A DNA stretch of 64,000 nt from JALZVT01 sp039029135 (GCA_039029135.1 JBCCGT010000009.1:119768-183767); one strand, 5' to 3'; counted from the first letter of the stretch, positions 16,664 through 25,038 are shown. The notes: a model not told the origin generated them from the sequence alone. Numbers and translations: made by a program.

Positions 16664-17497
16664 CTAGGATTGCCTGTCGCCGAAGTAGGGGTGGGACCTC
16701 CAGAAGTCGAAATCCGCTGCACGTTTCGACTGATCTTTGCCCCCCAGGACCCCGATGAATTCGAGCAATCTCTTCCCGTCGACCAGATCGATTCTAATTC
16801 CTGTCCTCTTCCTCAAAGATGAGGCAACATCGCGGGCGCCTGATCGGAACTTCCCGGACGTTACGAAGAAACCCTCTCGAAAACCGGAATCCACCATGGC
16901 GCCGAAGAACTGATGGATCTCGCCAAGCACAATCGGCCGCTTTCGACGTTTTACCTGTATAGCGCTGTAGCCACCGTCGGAACAGACTACGATTAAGTCG
17001 ATTCCGCGATCCGGACGCGCATAGGAGCAAAACTCAACCCGGTACCCAAGCGACTCCGAGTAGATCGCCCCTACCATCTCCTCAAGTTTGGCAGGCCGTA
17101 TCTCGCGTATGCTGCTCTCGTTGGCTGCAATGTAGGAAATCAGAGCATCTATAGGAACGTCATCGTCACTGTGTTGAAACCGCCGAAGTATTGCAGCGAT
17201 CGAGTAATGTGTTCCGTTCCCATCCGTGTCCCAGGCCTCGCTTTCGTATGACCACCAGCCGCACCTATCACAAAAACTGAATCGATCTGTGACGTCGCCA
17301 GTGACGCCCCAGATCGCGTTATCCCACTCGCAAGTGCACTCTATACCGCAATATGGACAATTCGAGCTGTAAACGCTTTGGCGTATAGCTCGGAGAGTAT
17401 CCGTGTTCTCCCAGCCGTCATTAGTCCCATATTGTCGTTCCGTGTTTCGAAAGTCGATGGTCGAATTGTCGGCAAAAACAAAGATCGGGTCGGTCAT
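16664..17497 (-). CDS. Mrr-like restriction endonuclease with N-terminal zinc ribbon
   Basis: From the ATG at 17497 the protein has 277 residues. The N-terminal half holds CPYCGIECTC and FCDRCGWW, a likely zinc ribbon. The C-terminal half is a PD-(D/E)XK Mrr-type nuclease: LEEMVGAIYSESLGYRVEF, then RGIDLIVV with the catalytic Asp, then AIQVKRRK with the Gln-x-Lys pair, and a FFVTSGKFRSGA segment typical of the fold. Mrr proteins cut modified or foreign DNA. No methyltransferase lies alongside, in keeping with a modification-dependent or stand-alone defence nuclease. An in-frame start at 17584 is less likely. Confidence 0.85.
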   Translation of the reverse strand: MTDPIFVFADNSTIDFRNTERQYGTNDGWENTDTLRAIRQSVYSSNCPYCGIECTCEWDNAIWGVTGDVTDRFSFCDRCGWWSYESEAWDTDGNGTHYSIAAILRRFQHSDDDVPIDALISYIAANESSIREIRPAKLEEMVGAIYSESLGYRVEFCSYARPDRGIDLIVVCSDGGYSAIQVKRRKRPIVLGEIHQFFGAMVDSGFREGFFVTSGKFRSGARDVASSLRKRTGIRIDLVDGKRLLEFIGVLGGKDQSKRAADFDFWRSHPYFGDRQS

Positions 17498-17677
17498 GCT
17501 AGTCAGCCTACCATGGAGTCGCGAAACTCGGCTCATCCGACAGTGGACACGGACCAAACGCTCCCCTGACGAATTTCCTCGCACATGCCAAGGCGTTCGC
17601 TAGCTTCCGCAATGGGTCCAGGCTGTCCGAAAACTCAGATTGGAATATAATCGGCTTTTCCGGCAAAGGACCACCGG

Positions 17678-17914
17678 ATGAGCCGACTTATTGAAGGTGA
17701 AGATCGCTATCAGGCGACGTTGTTTCCCGAACGGTTAGACGCTTACATGGTCGAAGACAGCTCCGTTCGGGTGATTGATGTCTTCATTGATGAACTCGAT
17801 ATCTCTGGCCTTGGCTTTCAAGCGGAGCCCAAATCGACCGGTAGACCGGGCGGCGGATCGTGCCGCAGCTTGGCCAGTGAGGTGAGTTTATGGACAGCCT
17901 GGGTCGGAAGCTGA
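17678..17914 (+). pseudogene. N-terminal remnant of an IS1182-type transposase
   Basis: MSRLIEGEDRYQATLFPERL and the following VRVIDVFIDELDISGLGF up to TGRPG match the conserved start of IS1182-family transposases. After about 57 residues the homology stops and the frame ends at 78 codons, where the family continues for about 400 more residues. No catalytic part follows on either strand within the next kilobase. This is a deletion relic and shows past transposon activity in the element. Confidence 0.8.
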
Positions 17915-18054
17915 CGCTTAGATTGCGCATCGCGAGAGGCGGTTTTCGGCCAGGTTCAGTCATCACTATTCAATTCAAATCCAGTATCTTGTGTCCGCTT
18001 TTCCTCTAGCGTTACATTGTAGATTGCTCAATATTCGACTGATGAGGTTCAGTG

Positions 18055-18150
18055 ATGTCTGACATGAACTTCGAGTCTGGCCCGATTACTCAGGCTATCG
18101 GGTGTGGCTATCCGGTTGTTAGACATTTTTCGGCGATGAAACTCCGATGA
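18055..18150 (+). CDS. Possible 31-residue upstream ORF coupled to the membrane-protein gene
   Basis: The frame opens at an ATG eight bases after GAGG and closes in an ATGA overlap with the next start at 18147, which has no good ribosome-binding site of its own. The peptide begins MSDMNFESGPITQAIG. It may serve only to couple translation, or be the small partner of the membrane protein. Confidence 0.4.
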   Translation: MSDMNFESGPITQAIGCGYPVVRHFSAMKLR

Positions 18151-18752
18151 CCTGGCATTCCCGAGGTGAAAATTCAGAGTGCCCCCTAGTTAAGGAAGAT
18201 CTCCACGCCGCGCTCAGTTACGCGGCGGACCATGCAAACGGTCACCTTTCCTGGTTTCATCGTCATCGCGACGCGACCCAAGCGCAGCTTGGGATACTCA
18301 TAGCCGCCGAAATACTAGTCGTTCGTTTTTTACCAGACGCGTCCGTCCACTGGTCTTTCGGTAGTACAACGATGGGCTTTTTAGCCATCTTATCGGTAGT
18401 CATAGCCAGAATTGGCACTAGAAACTGCGAACGAGCTTATATTGCATTCCTCGAGCATTCGCACATGATAACGAAAGTGCTCTTTTCCCTTTTTCCGGAG
18501 GGGGGAGTGTCGGTTACCAAAACAGCGAGTACTCTTGAAATTCCAGGTGAAACTGACCGTCTGATTTTCGTCGAGAGATTTTTTGAGGACTCGAAGTACT
18601 CGGCTAAGGAGTATGTGGATCGGCAGCTCAAGAGACACCCGTCGAGAACTCACAGGAATACACTTGAGAATACCCGTCTAGTACTTTGGACACTCAGCCT
18701 GTTCTCTGGTCTGCTGGGTGTCCTAGGGGCCGTCATGCTCGCATACACATGA
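18147..18752 (+). CDS. Three-pass membrane protein of unknown function
   Basis: The 201-residue protein has a His-rich soluble start. Two close membrane segments follow (AQLGILIAAEILVVRFL near 46-62; TMGFLAILSVVIARIG near 75-90), then a cytoplasmic-type loop of about 85 residues and a C-terminal segment (LWTLSLFSGLLGVLGAVMLAY). The paired segments recall small membrane effectors such as SLATT proteins in defence islands, but no diagnostic motif is visible. It lies between the Mrr-like and SIR2-like genes. Confidence 0.65.
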   Translation: MTWHSRGENSECPLVKEDLHAALSYAADHANGHLSWFHRHRDATQAQLGILIAAEILVVRFLPDASVHWSFGSTTMGFLAILSVVIARIGTRNCERAYIAFLEHSHMITKVLFSLFPEGGVSVTKTASTLEIPGETDRLIFVERFFEDSKYSAKEYVDRQLKRHPSRTHRNTLENTRLVLWTLSLFSGLLGVLGAVMLAYT

Positions 18753-18868
18753 ACCGGCACCTAACAACCAGTTGGAACGTAAGTGCTACGCAAGCAGACA
18801 TTCACTATCAAGACTAACAGCCAGCTAACTGACCGCTGTGAGTCGACAGCCGACGTTTTCTCGAAGCC

Positions 18869-19180
18869 TTGCGACCGTCGGATCTGAGCAACCAGCAAGC
18901 CAGCAACCGCTGTCACGATACCAACATACTCCAAACAAGATTGAGGGCAGAACGGCGCTGCGGTGAACTGATCATCGACATAACCCGCGACCTATCCAGC
19001 AAATTCCAAAAGCTGGCCGATATTCCAGAGAGTGAATTCGAGGCTGCTGTAACTGACCCCGCTGCAAAGCCTTCGATTGCAGGGGGTGTCATGTTCCGCA
19101 AGCTTTTGAATTTATTACAGAAACGGGTGAACTGGATACCCAAAAACTACCCTAGGTCTAATGCGGCGTCCGAGCGGTAG
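18869..19180 (+). pseudogene. Degraded remnant of a phage-type ParB-related protein
   Basis: The segment TRLRAERRCGELI, then KLADIPESEFEAAVTDPAAKPS, resembles the middle of phage and element proteins that combine a ParB-like domain with such a helical motif. The upstream part expected for the family is missing, and the C-terminus runs into unrelated sequence. At 19086-19097 the DNA carries GTGTCATGTTCC, the same 12-mer as the arm of the 37-bp sites, here without the core and second arm. Confidence 0.5.
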
Positions 19181-19218
19181 GGAGCCGCGAAATCCAATCG
19201 ATTTGGTAATCTCGCACC

Positions 19219-19800
19219 ATGCGAAAAAACCAATCAAGGCGGCCACACGTCGAGAGCTTTACTCAGGTACAGGCACCCAGAGCGCCCAAGGGGTTACCGG
19301 CAGGCAACAGCGGCAAAGGCCACGTATCCATAACGATCAGCTACGAGAGCGGACCAGTGACGTACAGAGCGGCTGTCTCGATGATCCCCGGCACCTATGG
19401 CGGCTATCGGCTGTATCTGCGCTGCCCGCACTGCCATTCCCGGCGATCCAAGCTGCTAGCCACCCCCGAGCGCATGGCGTGCCGTGACTGCTTCAAGACC
19501 CGCTACAAGATCGAAGGTAAGCCACGGTTTGAGAGGGCACTACAGGGCGCGACTAAGCGAGAGGCCAGACTAGGCCGACAGGGCCAGCCGGTTTATGCCC
19601 GATTCGAGCGCCCCAAGGGAATGCACCGTACGCGGTATCACCGCAACCTGCGAGAGCTTCGAGACTATCGGGTTAGGGAGATAGCCGAGTTAACCCGGCT
19701 GTATGGGGACAAGCCCGTGGAATGGTCAATAATGGCTGACGTGGTGGGCGATGCTGAGCTTGAGGCGAGTCAGATAGCGACTGTATTGGACGAGAACTAA
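19219..19800 (+). CDS. Zinc-ribbon protein of a mobile-element family
   Basis: The 193-residue protein contains CPHCHSRRSKLLATPE followed by CRDC, a zinc ribbon near residues 75-95. An arginine-rich region (GATKREARLGRQG) and the segment RPKGMHRTRYHRNLREL follow. This pattern of ribbon, basic stretch and KPKGMH-like motif recurs in uncharacterised proteins of proteobacterial accessory DNA. It is probably nucleic-acid binding. Its stop is four bases before the SIR2-like gene, so the pair is likely an operon. Confidence 0.7.
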   Translation: MRKNQSRRPHVESFTQVQAPRAPKGLPAGNSGKGHVSITISYESGPVTYRAAVSMIPGTYGGYRLYLRCPHCHSRRSKLLATPERMACRDCFKTRYKIEGKPRFERALQGATKREARLGRQGQPVYARFERPKGMHRTRYHRNLRELRDYRVREIAELTRLYGDKPVEWSIMADVVGDAELEASQIATVLDEN

Positions 19801-19804
19801 ACGT

Positions 19805-20890
19805 ATGGAAAACGTGGTCTACATCTTAGGAGCAGGGTTTTCTGCTCCGCTTGGCTTACCAGTAATGAGCAACTTCATATCTAAATCCAAGGATTTGTAC
19901 TTCGAGGACAAAGAAAAATACCCACACTTTTCGAGTGTCTTTTCTACCATGCGAGAATTAGCCTCAATGAAGAGCTACTACTCAGCCGATTTGCTCAACA
20001 TCGAAGAGGTACTTTCGATCATAGAAATGGTCGAGTTTGTCAACGGCGAAAGCCTAGGCCGAGATTTCATTCAGTATATTTCTGACGTAGTGAACGCACA
20101 CACCCCTGAACTCCCGACCGGAGACATTTCACGGGCCGCTAACTGGTATGATATTCCCTTCGGACACGAAGGGGTGTTAAGCGAGTATTGCTATTTCGTT
20201 AGCAGTCTTCTCGGAATATCTCTCTTCCGAGAACAGGTCCAAGCCAATATTCATCATCCAAAAGCTTCCACAGTATTTAGGTATCGAGAGAATGAGGATC
20301 GAGGCTGTCGCTACTCAATACTCAGCCTGAACTATGATCAAGTAATAGAGAACTGTATAGAGTACATATCGCGCGGTTACAAAGCCGACTCCGAGGACGC
20401 CATTGGACTATCTGATTCGTTCGAAGACCTTGGTGACCTAACTTGCCAACTCTTCAAACTTCACGGTTGTTCTAGGAAAGGAAACATCATTCCACCAACC
20501 TGGGCTAAGGGCACTCACAAGAACATAAGCGAAATATGGAAAGGCGGTTTCCGCGCATTGCGAGAGGCGAATCACATACGATTCGTTGGCTATTCACTCC
20601 CAGTATCGGATAGCTACTTCAAGTATTTCCTCAAGGCAGCGATGTCTGAAGCCGATCACATCAAATCAATCGATGCACTTTGTTTAGACTACAACGGAGC
20701 CGTGAAGGCCCGGTTCGACGATTTCATAGATTTTCCCAGCTATAGGTTCGCGTCAATGAACGTGCGAGATTATTTTTCGCTAGTAAAGAAAAATACTCTT
20801 ACTTCTCGAAGCGCATCAGCAGATTCGTTCGTTCGACTAAATGGACTTGAGCGCTCCCACGATGAGGTGTTTGCGGACAAGATTTCGTAG
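19805..20890 (+). CDS. SIR2-like domain protein, candidate anti-phage NADase
   Basis: The 361-residue protein starts with the NAD-binding loop GAGFSAPLGLPV (residues 10-20). The active-site-type motif LNYDQVIE follows (Asn 176), then KLHG with the likely catalytic His 220, then FVGYSLPVSDSYF, all typical of SIR2-like defence proteins. Known members destroy NAD+ when a phage protein is sensed. No separate effector or sensor domain is present, so sensing may rest in the C-terminus or in a neighbour. It directly follows the zinc-ribbon gene. Expression A+T content is higher than in host genes. Confidence 0.82.
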   Translation: MENVVYILGAGFSAPLGLPVMSNFISKSKDLYFEDKEKYPHFSSVFSTMRELASMKSYYSADLLNIEEVLSIIEMVEFVNGESLGRDFIQYISDVVNAHTPELPTGDISRAANWYDIPFGHEGVLSEYCYFVSSLLGISLFREQVQANIHHPKASTVFRYRENEDRGCRYSILSLNYDQVIENCIEYISRGYKADSEDAIGLSDSFEDLGDLTCQLFKLHGCSRKGNIIPPTWAKGTHKNISEIWKGGFRALREANHIRFVGYSLPVSDSYFKYFLKAAMSEADHIKSIDALCLDYNGAVKARFDDFIDFPSYRFASMNVRDYFSLVKKNTLTSRSASADSFVRLNGLERSHDEVFADKIS

Positions 20891-20937
20891 GACGAAGATG
20901 TGCCACCTTCATCGCCCGCAGCAGGTGGCACATTCGA

Positions 20938-21261
20938 TCAAACGGCTTCAGGCGTTCGACACTCTTCTAGCCGCACCCTTGCCGCTTCGTCATAGTCAGC
21001 TAGACGCTGCTGATGGTCCCGAACGAGGATAAACAGCCATTGCAGGCCGCTACGCTCGGCTGGCGACAATTCCTCGTCGGCCGATAGCCGGGCCAGCGCA
21101 GCAACCATGTTGATATGCGCTTGTCTGGTGCTGGGAACGTCCACCATGAGCGCGAGCACGTCGTCCGACTCGGGAAACTGCCAGTAAGGCCGCATAGCAC
21201 TCCCCTGCCGCAGTGATTCGAGATAGCGCAGAGCGCGAGTCGTCATGTGTTCAGTGCTCAT
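20938..21261 (-). CDS. Hypothetical protein, second of a coupled pair at the element's right end
   Basis: The 107-residue product is helical and acidic, without a recognised domain. Its start overlaps the stop of the gene at 21258-21560 in an ATGA junction, so both are translated together toward the element interior. A second in-frame methionine at residue 6 is possible. Position beside the right junction is typical of accessory or control genes. Confidence 0.6.
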   Translation of the reverse strand: MSTEHMTTRALRYLESLRQGSAMRPYWQFPESDDVLALMVDVPSTRQAHINMVAALARLSADEELSPAERSGLQWLFILVRDHQQRLADYDEAARVRLEECRTPEAV

Positions 21262-21560
21262 GCTGCCCGCTCCTCGATGCGCTCGCCCTGCCAGCCGATG
21301 CTATTCAGCACCAGCGCAATCATGACCGTCGCGAGGTGATTTGAAGTGTTGGCGTGGTCCGCTGCAGTGGGCAGATCACCCCTGATCGCGCAGTCGATGC
21401 AGTTGATAGCCTCAAGCCGGGCGTCGCGGTCGCATTGGTCCCAGCGTTCAGAGATTGCAGGCTTTAGGCCGATCTCGGCGGCGCGGTCTGCGATAGGGTT
21501 CAGGATGCGAGCGAGCCGGGTTAGTTCAGCGTCTGTGAAATTGTTAAGCGGCGATTTCAT
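21258..21560 (-). CDS. Hypothetical protein, first of a coupled pair at the element's right end
   Basis: The 100-residue product has an acidic helical N-terminus (NNFTDAELTRLARILNPIAD) and three cysteines (DQCDRD, NCIDCAI). No family is recognised. Its 5' end overlaps the 3' end of the chimaeric gacA frame. An ATGAGGGTA motif lies about 30 bases upstream at 21589, as one does ahead of the integrase. Confidence 0.6.
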   Translation of the reverse strand: MKSPLNNFTDAELTRLARILNPIADRAAEIGLKPAISERWDQCDRDARLEAINCIDCAIRGDLPTAADHANTSNHLATVMIALVLNSIGWQGERIEERAA

Positions 21561-21588
21561 GGTATCGAATCTCCGATTGAGTATAGAA

Positions 21589-21597
21589 ATGAGGGTA
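21589..21597 (+). repeat. Third ATGAGGGTA motif, near the right junction
   Basis: An exact copy of the 9-mer found twice at 4351-4382, again followed by a T-run (TTTT). It is 53 bases inside the right core, suggesting an integrase arm site. Confidence 0.55.
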
Positions 21598-21647
21598 TTT
21601 TCTTGACGCTATCGACTGAAACGACTGTGTGACGGGGCGATCTCGAT

Positions 21648-21656
21648 TTACCACCA
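21648..21656. other. attR: right junction of the integrative element
   Basis: ACCACCA at 21650-21656 repeats the left core at 4227-4233 in the same orientation, 17,423 bases apart. Host gacA continues to the right. The codons GTG GTA AAT here align with GTG GTC AAC at the left end. Confidence 0.8.
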
Positions 21657-22137
21657 TCATGGCAATCTGCAGCTCGCGCCCCGACAGATCGTCGAAGGGA
21701 CAGTCGACTTCGGGTTCCAGCGACTGGCAAGCCATCGACTGCGCTATCTCCGCGCTGAGATAGCGCTGACCAACAAACGCCTTGCGAATGGCATCCGCCG
21801 TTTCGGCCGCGCTAACCCCCTTCGTGAGATAGCCAATCGCGCCAGCGCGCAGCATCTGCGCAGGAAAGGGCTGTTCCTCGCAGGCGGTCAGGGCGACGAC
21901 CTTGGTCTGCGGACGAAAGCGGTGAATGCGCCGCATCGCCTCCAGGCCGCCGATGCCGGGCATGCGAATGTCCATCAGCACAACGTCGGTCGCCTGGTCG
22001 CGCACGAAGGCCACGGCCTCTTCGCCGCTGGCGGCCTGACCGACAACCGTGATGGTGTTGATATCGGCCAGCATCTTCGCCAGCCCGACGCGAAACAGTC
22101 GATGATCATCGACGACCAGAACTCGAATCACTCTCAC

Positions 22138-22487
22138 CCTCCTTGGCGCCGGAACCGATCCCCTCGGTGTGTCGCCAGCTGTTTGTCGTGTGTCCCCTCT
22201 CTACCGCTCTTCATGCGCGGGTCCTGCGCGTGCAACGCTCGGGTCGACCGTTTATCAGCGTGCGGCTGACAAAGCGACGGCATCCGGGCGCCCGCCGTTG
22301 TCCATGCAAAGACAACAACATGAAGCCGAGAAGGAAAATAGAGGTGCGCGCAAGCGGGAACAACCGCTCGGCCGGGAAACCAACTTAGATTCAGTCGATT
22401 TCCATTTTGCAATGGTGAATTGATATCACCCGAGGCGCATTTCTTGCGACAAACTCAGGACGACATGGGCGTTCGCCCGCAGCGCGA
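22138..22487. other. Spacer upstream of gacA
   Basis: About 350 bases without a convincing gene. It carries the gacA ribosome-binding site (AAGGAGG) and presumably its promoter. The frames that cross it lack start signals and family features. Confidence 0.5.
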
Positions 22488-23666
22488 TTAGCTGAAGGCC
22501 TGCAGCCCGGTCTGCGCGCGGCCAAGGATCAGCGCGTGAATGTCGTGCGTGCCCTCGTAGGTGTTGACCGTTTCGAGGTTCATCACGTGGCGAATCACAT
22601 GGTATTCGTCAGAGATTCCGTTGCCGCCGTGCATGTCGCGCGCGGTGCGCGCGATGTCGAGCGCCTTGCCGCAGTTGTTGCGCTTGAGCAGCGAAATGTT
22701 CTCGATCGCGAGGTTGTCGTCGTCCATCAACCGGCCCATGCGCAGACAGGAATGCAGGCCTAAAGTGATCTCGGTCTGCATGTCGGCGAGCTTTTTCTGG
22801 ATGAGCTGATTCGCGGCGAGCGGCCGACCGAACTGCGTGCGTTCCAGCGTGTACTGGCGCGCCTGATGCCAACAAAACTCGGCGGCGCCCATCGCGCCCC
22901 AGGCGATGCCATAGCGGGCCTTGTTCAGGCAGCCGAATGGCCCGGCAAGACCGGAGACGTTGGGCAGCAGGTGATCTTCGGAGACGTGCACGTCCTCCAG
23001 CACGATCTGTCCGGTGATGGACGCGCGTAGGCTCATCTTGCCTTGGATCTTCGGCGTGCTGAAACCGGCCATGTCGCGCTCGACGACGAAGCCGCGAATC
23101 TTGCCGTCGAGCTTGGCCCACACAACCGCGAGATCGGCGATCGGCGAATTGGTGATCCACATCTTCGCGCCGTTCAGCACGTAGCCGTCGCCGACGCGCT
23201 CGGCGCGCGTCACCATGCTCGACGGATCGGAGCCGTGGTCGGGCTCGGTCAGGCCGAAGCAGCCGACCCACTCGCCGGTAGCGAGCTTCGGCAGATACTT
23301 CATCCGCTGCGCTTCGGAGCCGTAGGTATAGATGGGGTGCATGACGAGCGACGACTGCACGCTCATCGCGCTGCGATAGCCGGAGTCCACGCGCTCCACT
23401 TCCCGCGCGACGAGGCCGTAGGAGACATAGTTCGCGCCCGCGCAGCCGTACTGCTCCGGCAGGGTGGCCCCCAGCAGGCCCAGCTCGCCGAACTCGTTCA
23501 TGATCTCGCGATCGAAGCGTTCTTCCCGGTTGGCCATCAGCACCCGCGACATCAGCTTGTCCTGAGCGTAGTCGCGCGCGGTGTCGCGGATCAGCCGCTC
23601 GTCTGCCGTCAGTTCGGCGTCCAGCAGCAGGGGATCGGTCCAGTCGAAGGCGACGCGTGCGGCCAT
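22488..23666 (-). CDS. gcdH: Glutaryl-CoA dehydrogenase
   Basis: This FAD enzyme oxidises and decarboxylates glutaryl-CoA to crotonyl-CoA in lysine and tryptophan breakdown. The 392-residue length and N-terminus FDWTDPLLLDAELTADER are typical of GcdH. GLTEPDHGSDPSSM forms the flavin-binding region, and the C-terminal NTYEGTHDIHALILGRAQTG carries the catalytic glutamate in the GcdH context. It lies divergent from a second acyl-CoA dehydrogenase gene, with about 200 bases between the starts, so the two may be expressed together. Confidence 0.93.
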   Translation of the reverse strand: MAARVAFDWTDPLLLDAELTADERLIRDTARDYAQDKLMSRVLMANREERFDREIMNEFGELGLLGATLPEQYGCAGANYVSYGLVAREVERVDSGYRSAMSVQSSLVMHPIYTYGSEAQRMKYLPKLATGEWVGCFGLTEPDHGSDPSSMVTRAERVGDGYVLNGAKMWITNSPIADLAVVWAKLDGKIRGFVVERDMAGFSTPKIQGKMSLRASITGQIVLEDVHVSEDHLLPNVSGLAGPFGCLNKARYGIAWGAMGAAEFCWHQARQYTLERTQFGRPLAANQLIQKKLADMQTEITLGLHSCLRMGRLMDDDNLAIENISLLKRNNCGKALDIARTARDMHGGNGISDEYHVIRHVMNLETVNTYEGTHDIHALILGRAQTGLQAFS

Positions 23667-23863
23667 GAATCTCGCTCCAATGTTCGTCCGGCAAACGGCG
23701 AGGCAAGGTAGCCCGTTCGCCGGCGGTACGCAATCCGACCGTGCCGATGTGAGACAGGCATCCGGGCAGTTTGACAGCCTGAGCCCCCGCTATCCCGCGC
23801 GCGACCGTCGCTGTGTACACTCCCCCGTCACCTTGCCGCTACCCACCTATCCGGGAGACCCCT

Positions 23864-25021
23864 ATGGCCCTCGACGCCGCCACCCTCGATGCCCTGATCG
23901 ACAGCGTTGCGAAGTTCGTCCGCGAACGTCTGGTACCCCTGGAAGAGCAGGTGTCCCACGAGGACCGCATCCCCGAGGACGTGGTGCAGGAGATGCGCGA
24001 GCTGGGGCTGTTCGGGCTGACCATTCCGGAAGCCTTCGGCGGGATTGGTCTGAACAGCGAGGAAGAGTGCCGCGTGGTGCTGGAGCTCGGCCGCACCTCA
24101 CCGGCCTTTCGCTCGGTCTTCGGCACCAACAACGGCATCGGCTCCCAGGGGCTCGTGATCGACGGCACGCCCGAACAGAAGGCCAAGTATCTGCCGCGCA
24201 TGGCCACGGGCGAGGTCATCGGCTCGTTCGCGCTGACCGAACCCGACGCCGGCTCCGACGCGGGCTCGGTCACCACCAACGCCGTCGCCGACGGCGACGA
24301 GTTCGTCATCAACGGCACGAAGCGCTACATCACCAACGCGCCCCAGGCCCAACTGTTCACGGTGTTCGCCCGTACGGACCAGAGTCTCGAGGGGTCACGC
24401 GGCGTGTCCGCGTTCCTGGTCGACGCGGACACGCCCGGCATCACGCTGGGCAAGCCCAACAAGAAGCTCGGCCAGCAGGGCGCGCACGTCTGCGACGTGA
24501 TCTTCGACGACTGCCGCGTGCCCAAAGACGCGCTGCTCGGTGGTCCCGACATGCTCAACAAGGGCTTTCTGACGGCGATGAAGACGCTGGACCGCGGCCG
24601 CCTGCACATCGCCGCACTTGCTGTGGGCTGCGCGGAACGGCTGATCCAGGAGGCGCTCGACTACGGCATGGAGCGCAAGCAGTTCGGCGAGCCCATCGCC
24701 AACTTTCAGCTCGTCCAGGCGATGCTCGCGGACAGCCGCACGGAGGCCTACGCGGGGCGCTGTATGGTGCTGGACGCGGCCGCGCGCCGCGACCGCGGCG
24801 AGCCGGTCACGGAGCTGGCGTCCTGCGCCAAGCTATTCGCGTCAGAGATGGTGGGTCGGGTCGCGGATCGCGCGCTGCAGATCCACGGCGGCGCGGGCTA
24901 CATGGAGGAGTATCCGGTCGCCCGCTTCTATCGAGACGTGCGCCTGTTTCGGATCTACGAGGGCACGAGCCAGATTCAGCAGACGGTGATCGCCAAGGCG
25001 ATGATTCGCGCGGCCGGATAG
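23864..25021 (+). CDS. Acyl-CoA dehydrogenase
   Basis: This FAD-dependent enzyme introduces the alpha-beta double bond in acyl-CoA. The ATG at 23864 gives 385 residues, the family norm; the longer ORF start adds non-homologous residues. FALTEPDAGSDAGS and RYITNAPQAQLF are flavin-binding segments, and RIYEGTSQIQQTVIAKAM carries the catalytic Glu at the usual place. LQIHGGAGYMEEYPVARFYRD is the conserved C-terminal helix motif. Chain length preference cannot be read from the sequence; pairing with gcdH suggests a short or branched substrate. Confidence 0.9.
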   Translation: MALDAATLDALIDSVAKFVRERLVPLEEQVSHEDRIPEDVVQEMRELGLFGLTIPEAFGGIGLNSEEECRVVLELGRTSPAFRSVFGTNNGIGSQGLVIDGTPEQKAKYLPRMATGEVIGSFALTEPDAGSDAGSVTTNAVADGDEFVINGTKRYITNAPQAQLFTVFARTDQSLEGSRGVSAFLVDADTPGITLGKPNKKLGQQGAHVCDVIFDDCRVPKDALLGGPDMLNKGFLTAMKTLDRGRLHIAALAVGCAERLIQEALDYGMERKQFGEPIANFQLVQAMLADSRTEAYAGRCMVLDAAARRDRGEPVTELASCAKLFASEMVGRVADRALQIHGGAGYMEEYPVARFYRDVRLFRIYEGTSQIQQTVIAKAMIRAAG

Positions 25022-25038
25022 CGCTCGGACGCGCGGCG

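Larger units (their letters stand above)
21544..22131 (-). pseudogene. gacA: 5' part of gacA/uvrY response regulator, fused to element sequence
   Basis: The GTG at 22131, six bases after AAGGAGG, gives MIRVLVVDDHRLFRVGLAKM, the GacA start. The receiver domain is complete (DD pair, Asp in VVLMDIRMP, Thr in VALTA, Lys in GYLTKGVSA). Homology runs to LSGRELQIAMMVVN and then stops at the element core. Thirty-three element-encoded residues follow to the stop. The HTH domain is therefore lost from this product. GacA with its sensor kinase normally drives small-RNA genes that titrate CsrA. The receiver may still accept phosphate, but could not bind DNA in the normal way. Confidence 0.9.

Noticed and set aside
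17784..18010. Continuation of the IS1182 transposase
   Set aside because: None of the three plus-strand frames after 17850 shows further transposase motifs, so only the N-terminal remnant is called.
4381..21560. Complete prophage
   Set aside because: No capsid, portal, large terminase, tail or lysis gene is present; the DUF5681 protein alone is not evidence of packaging.
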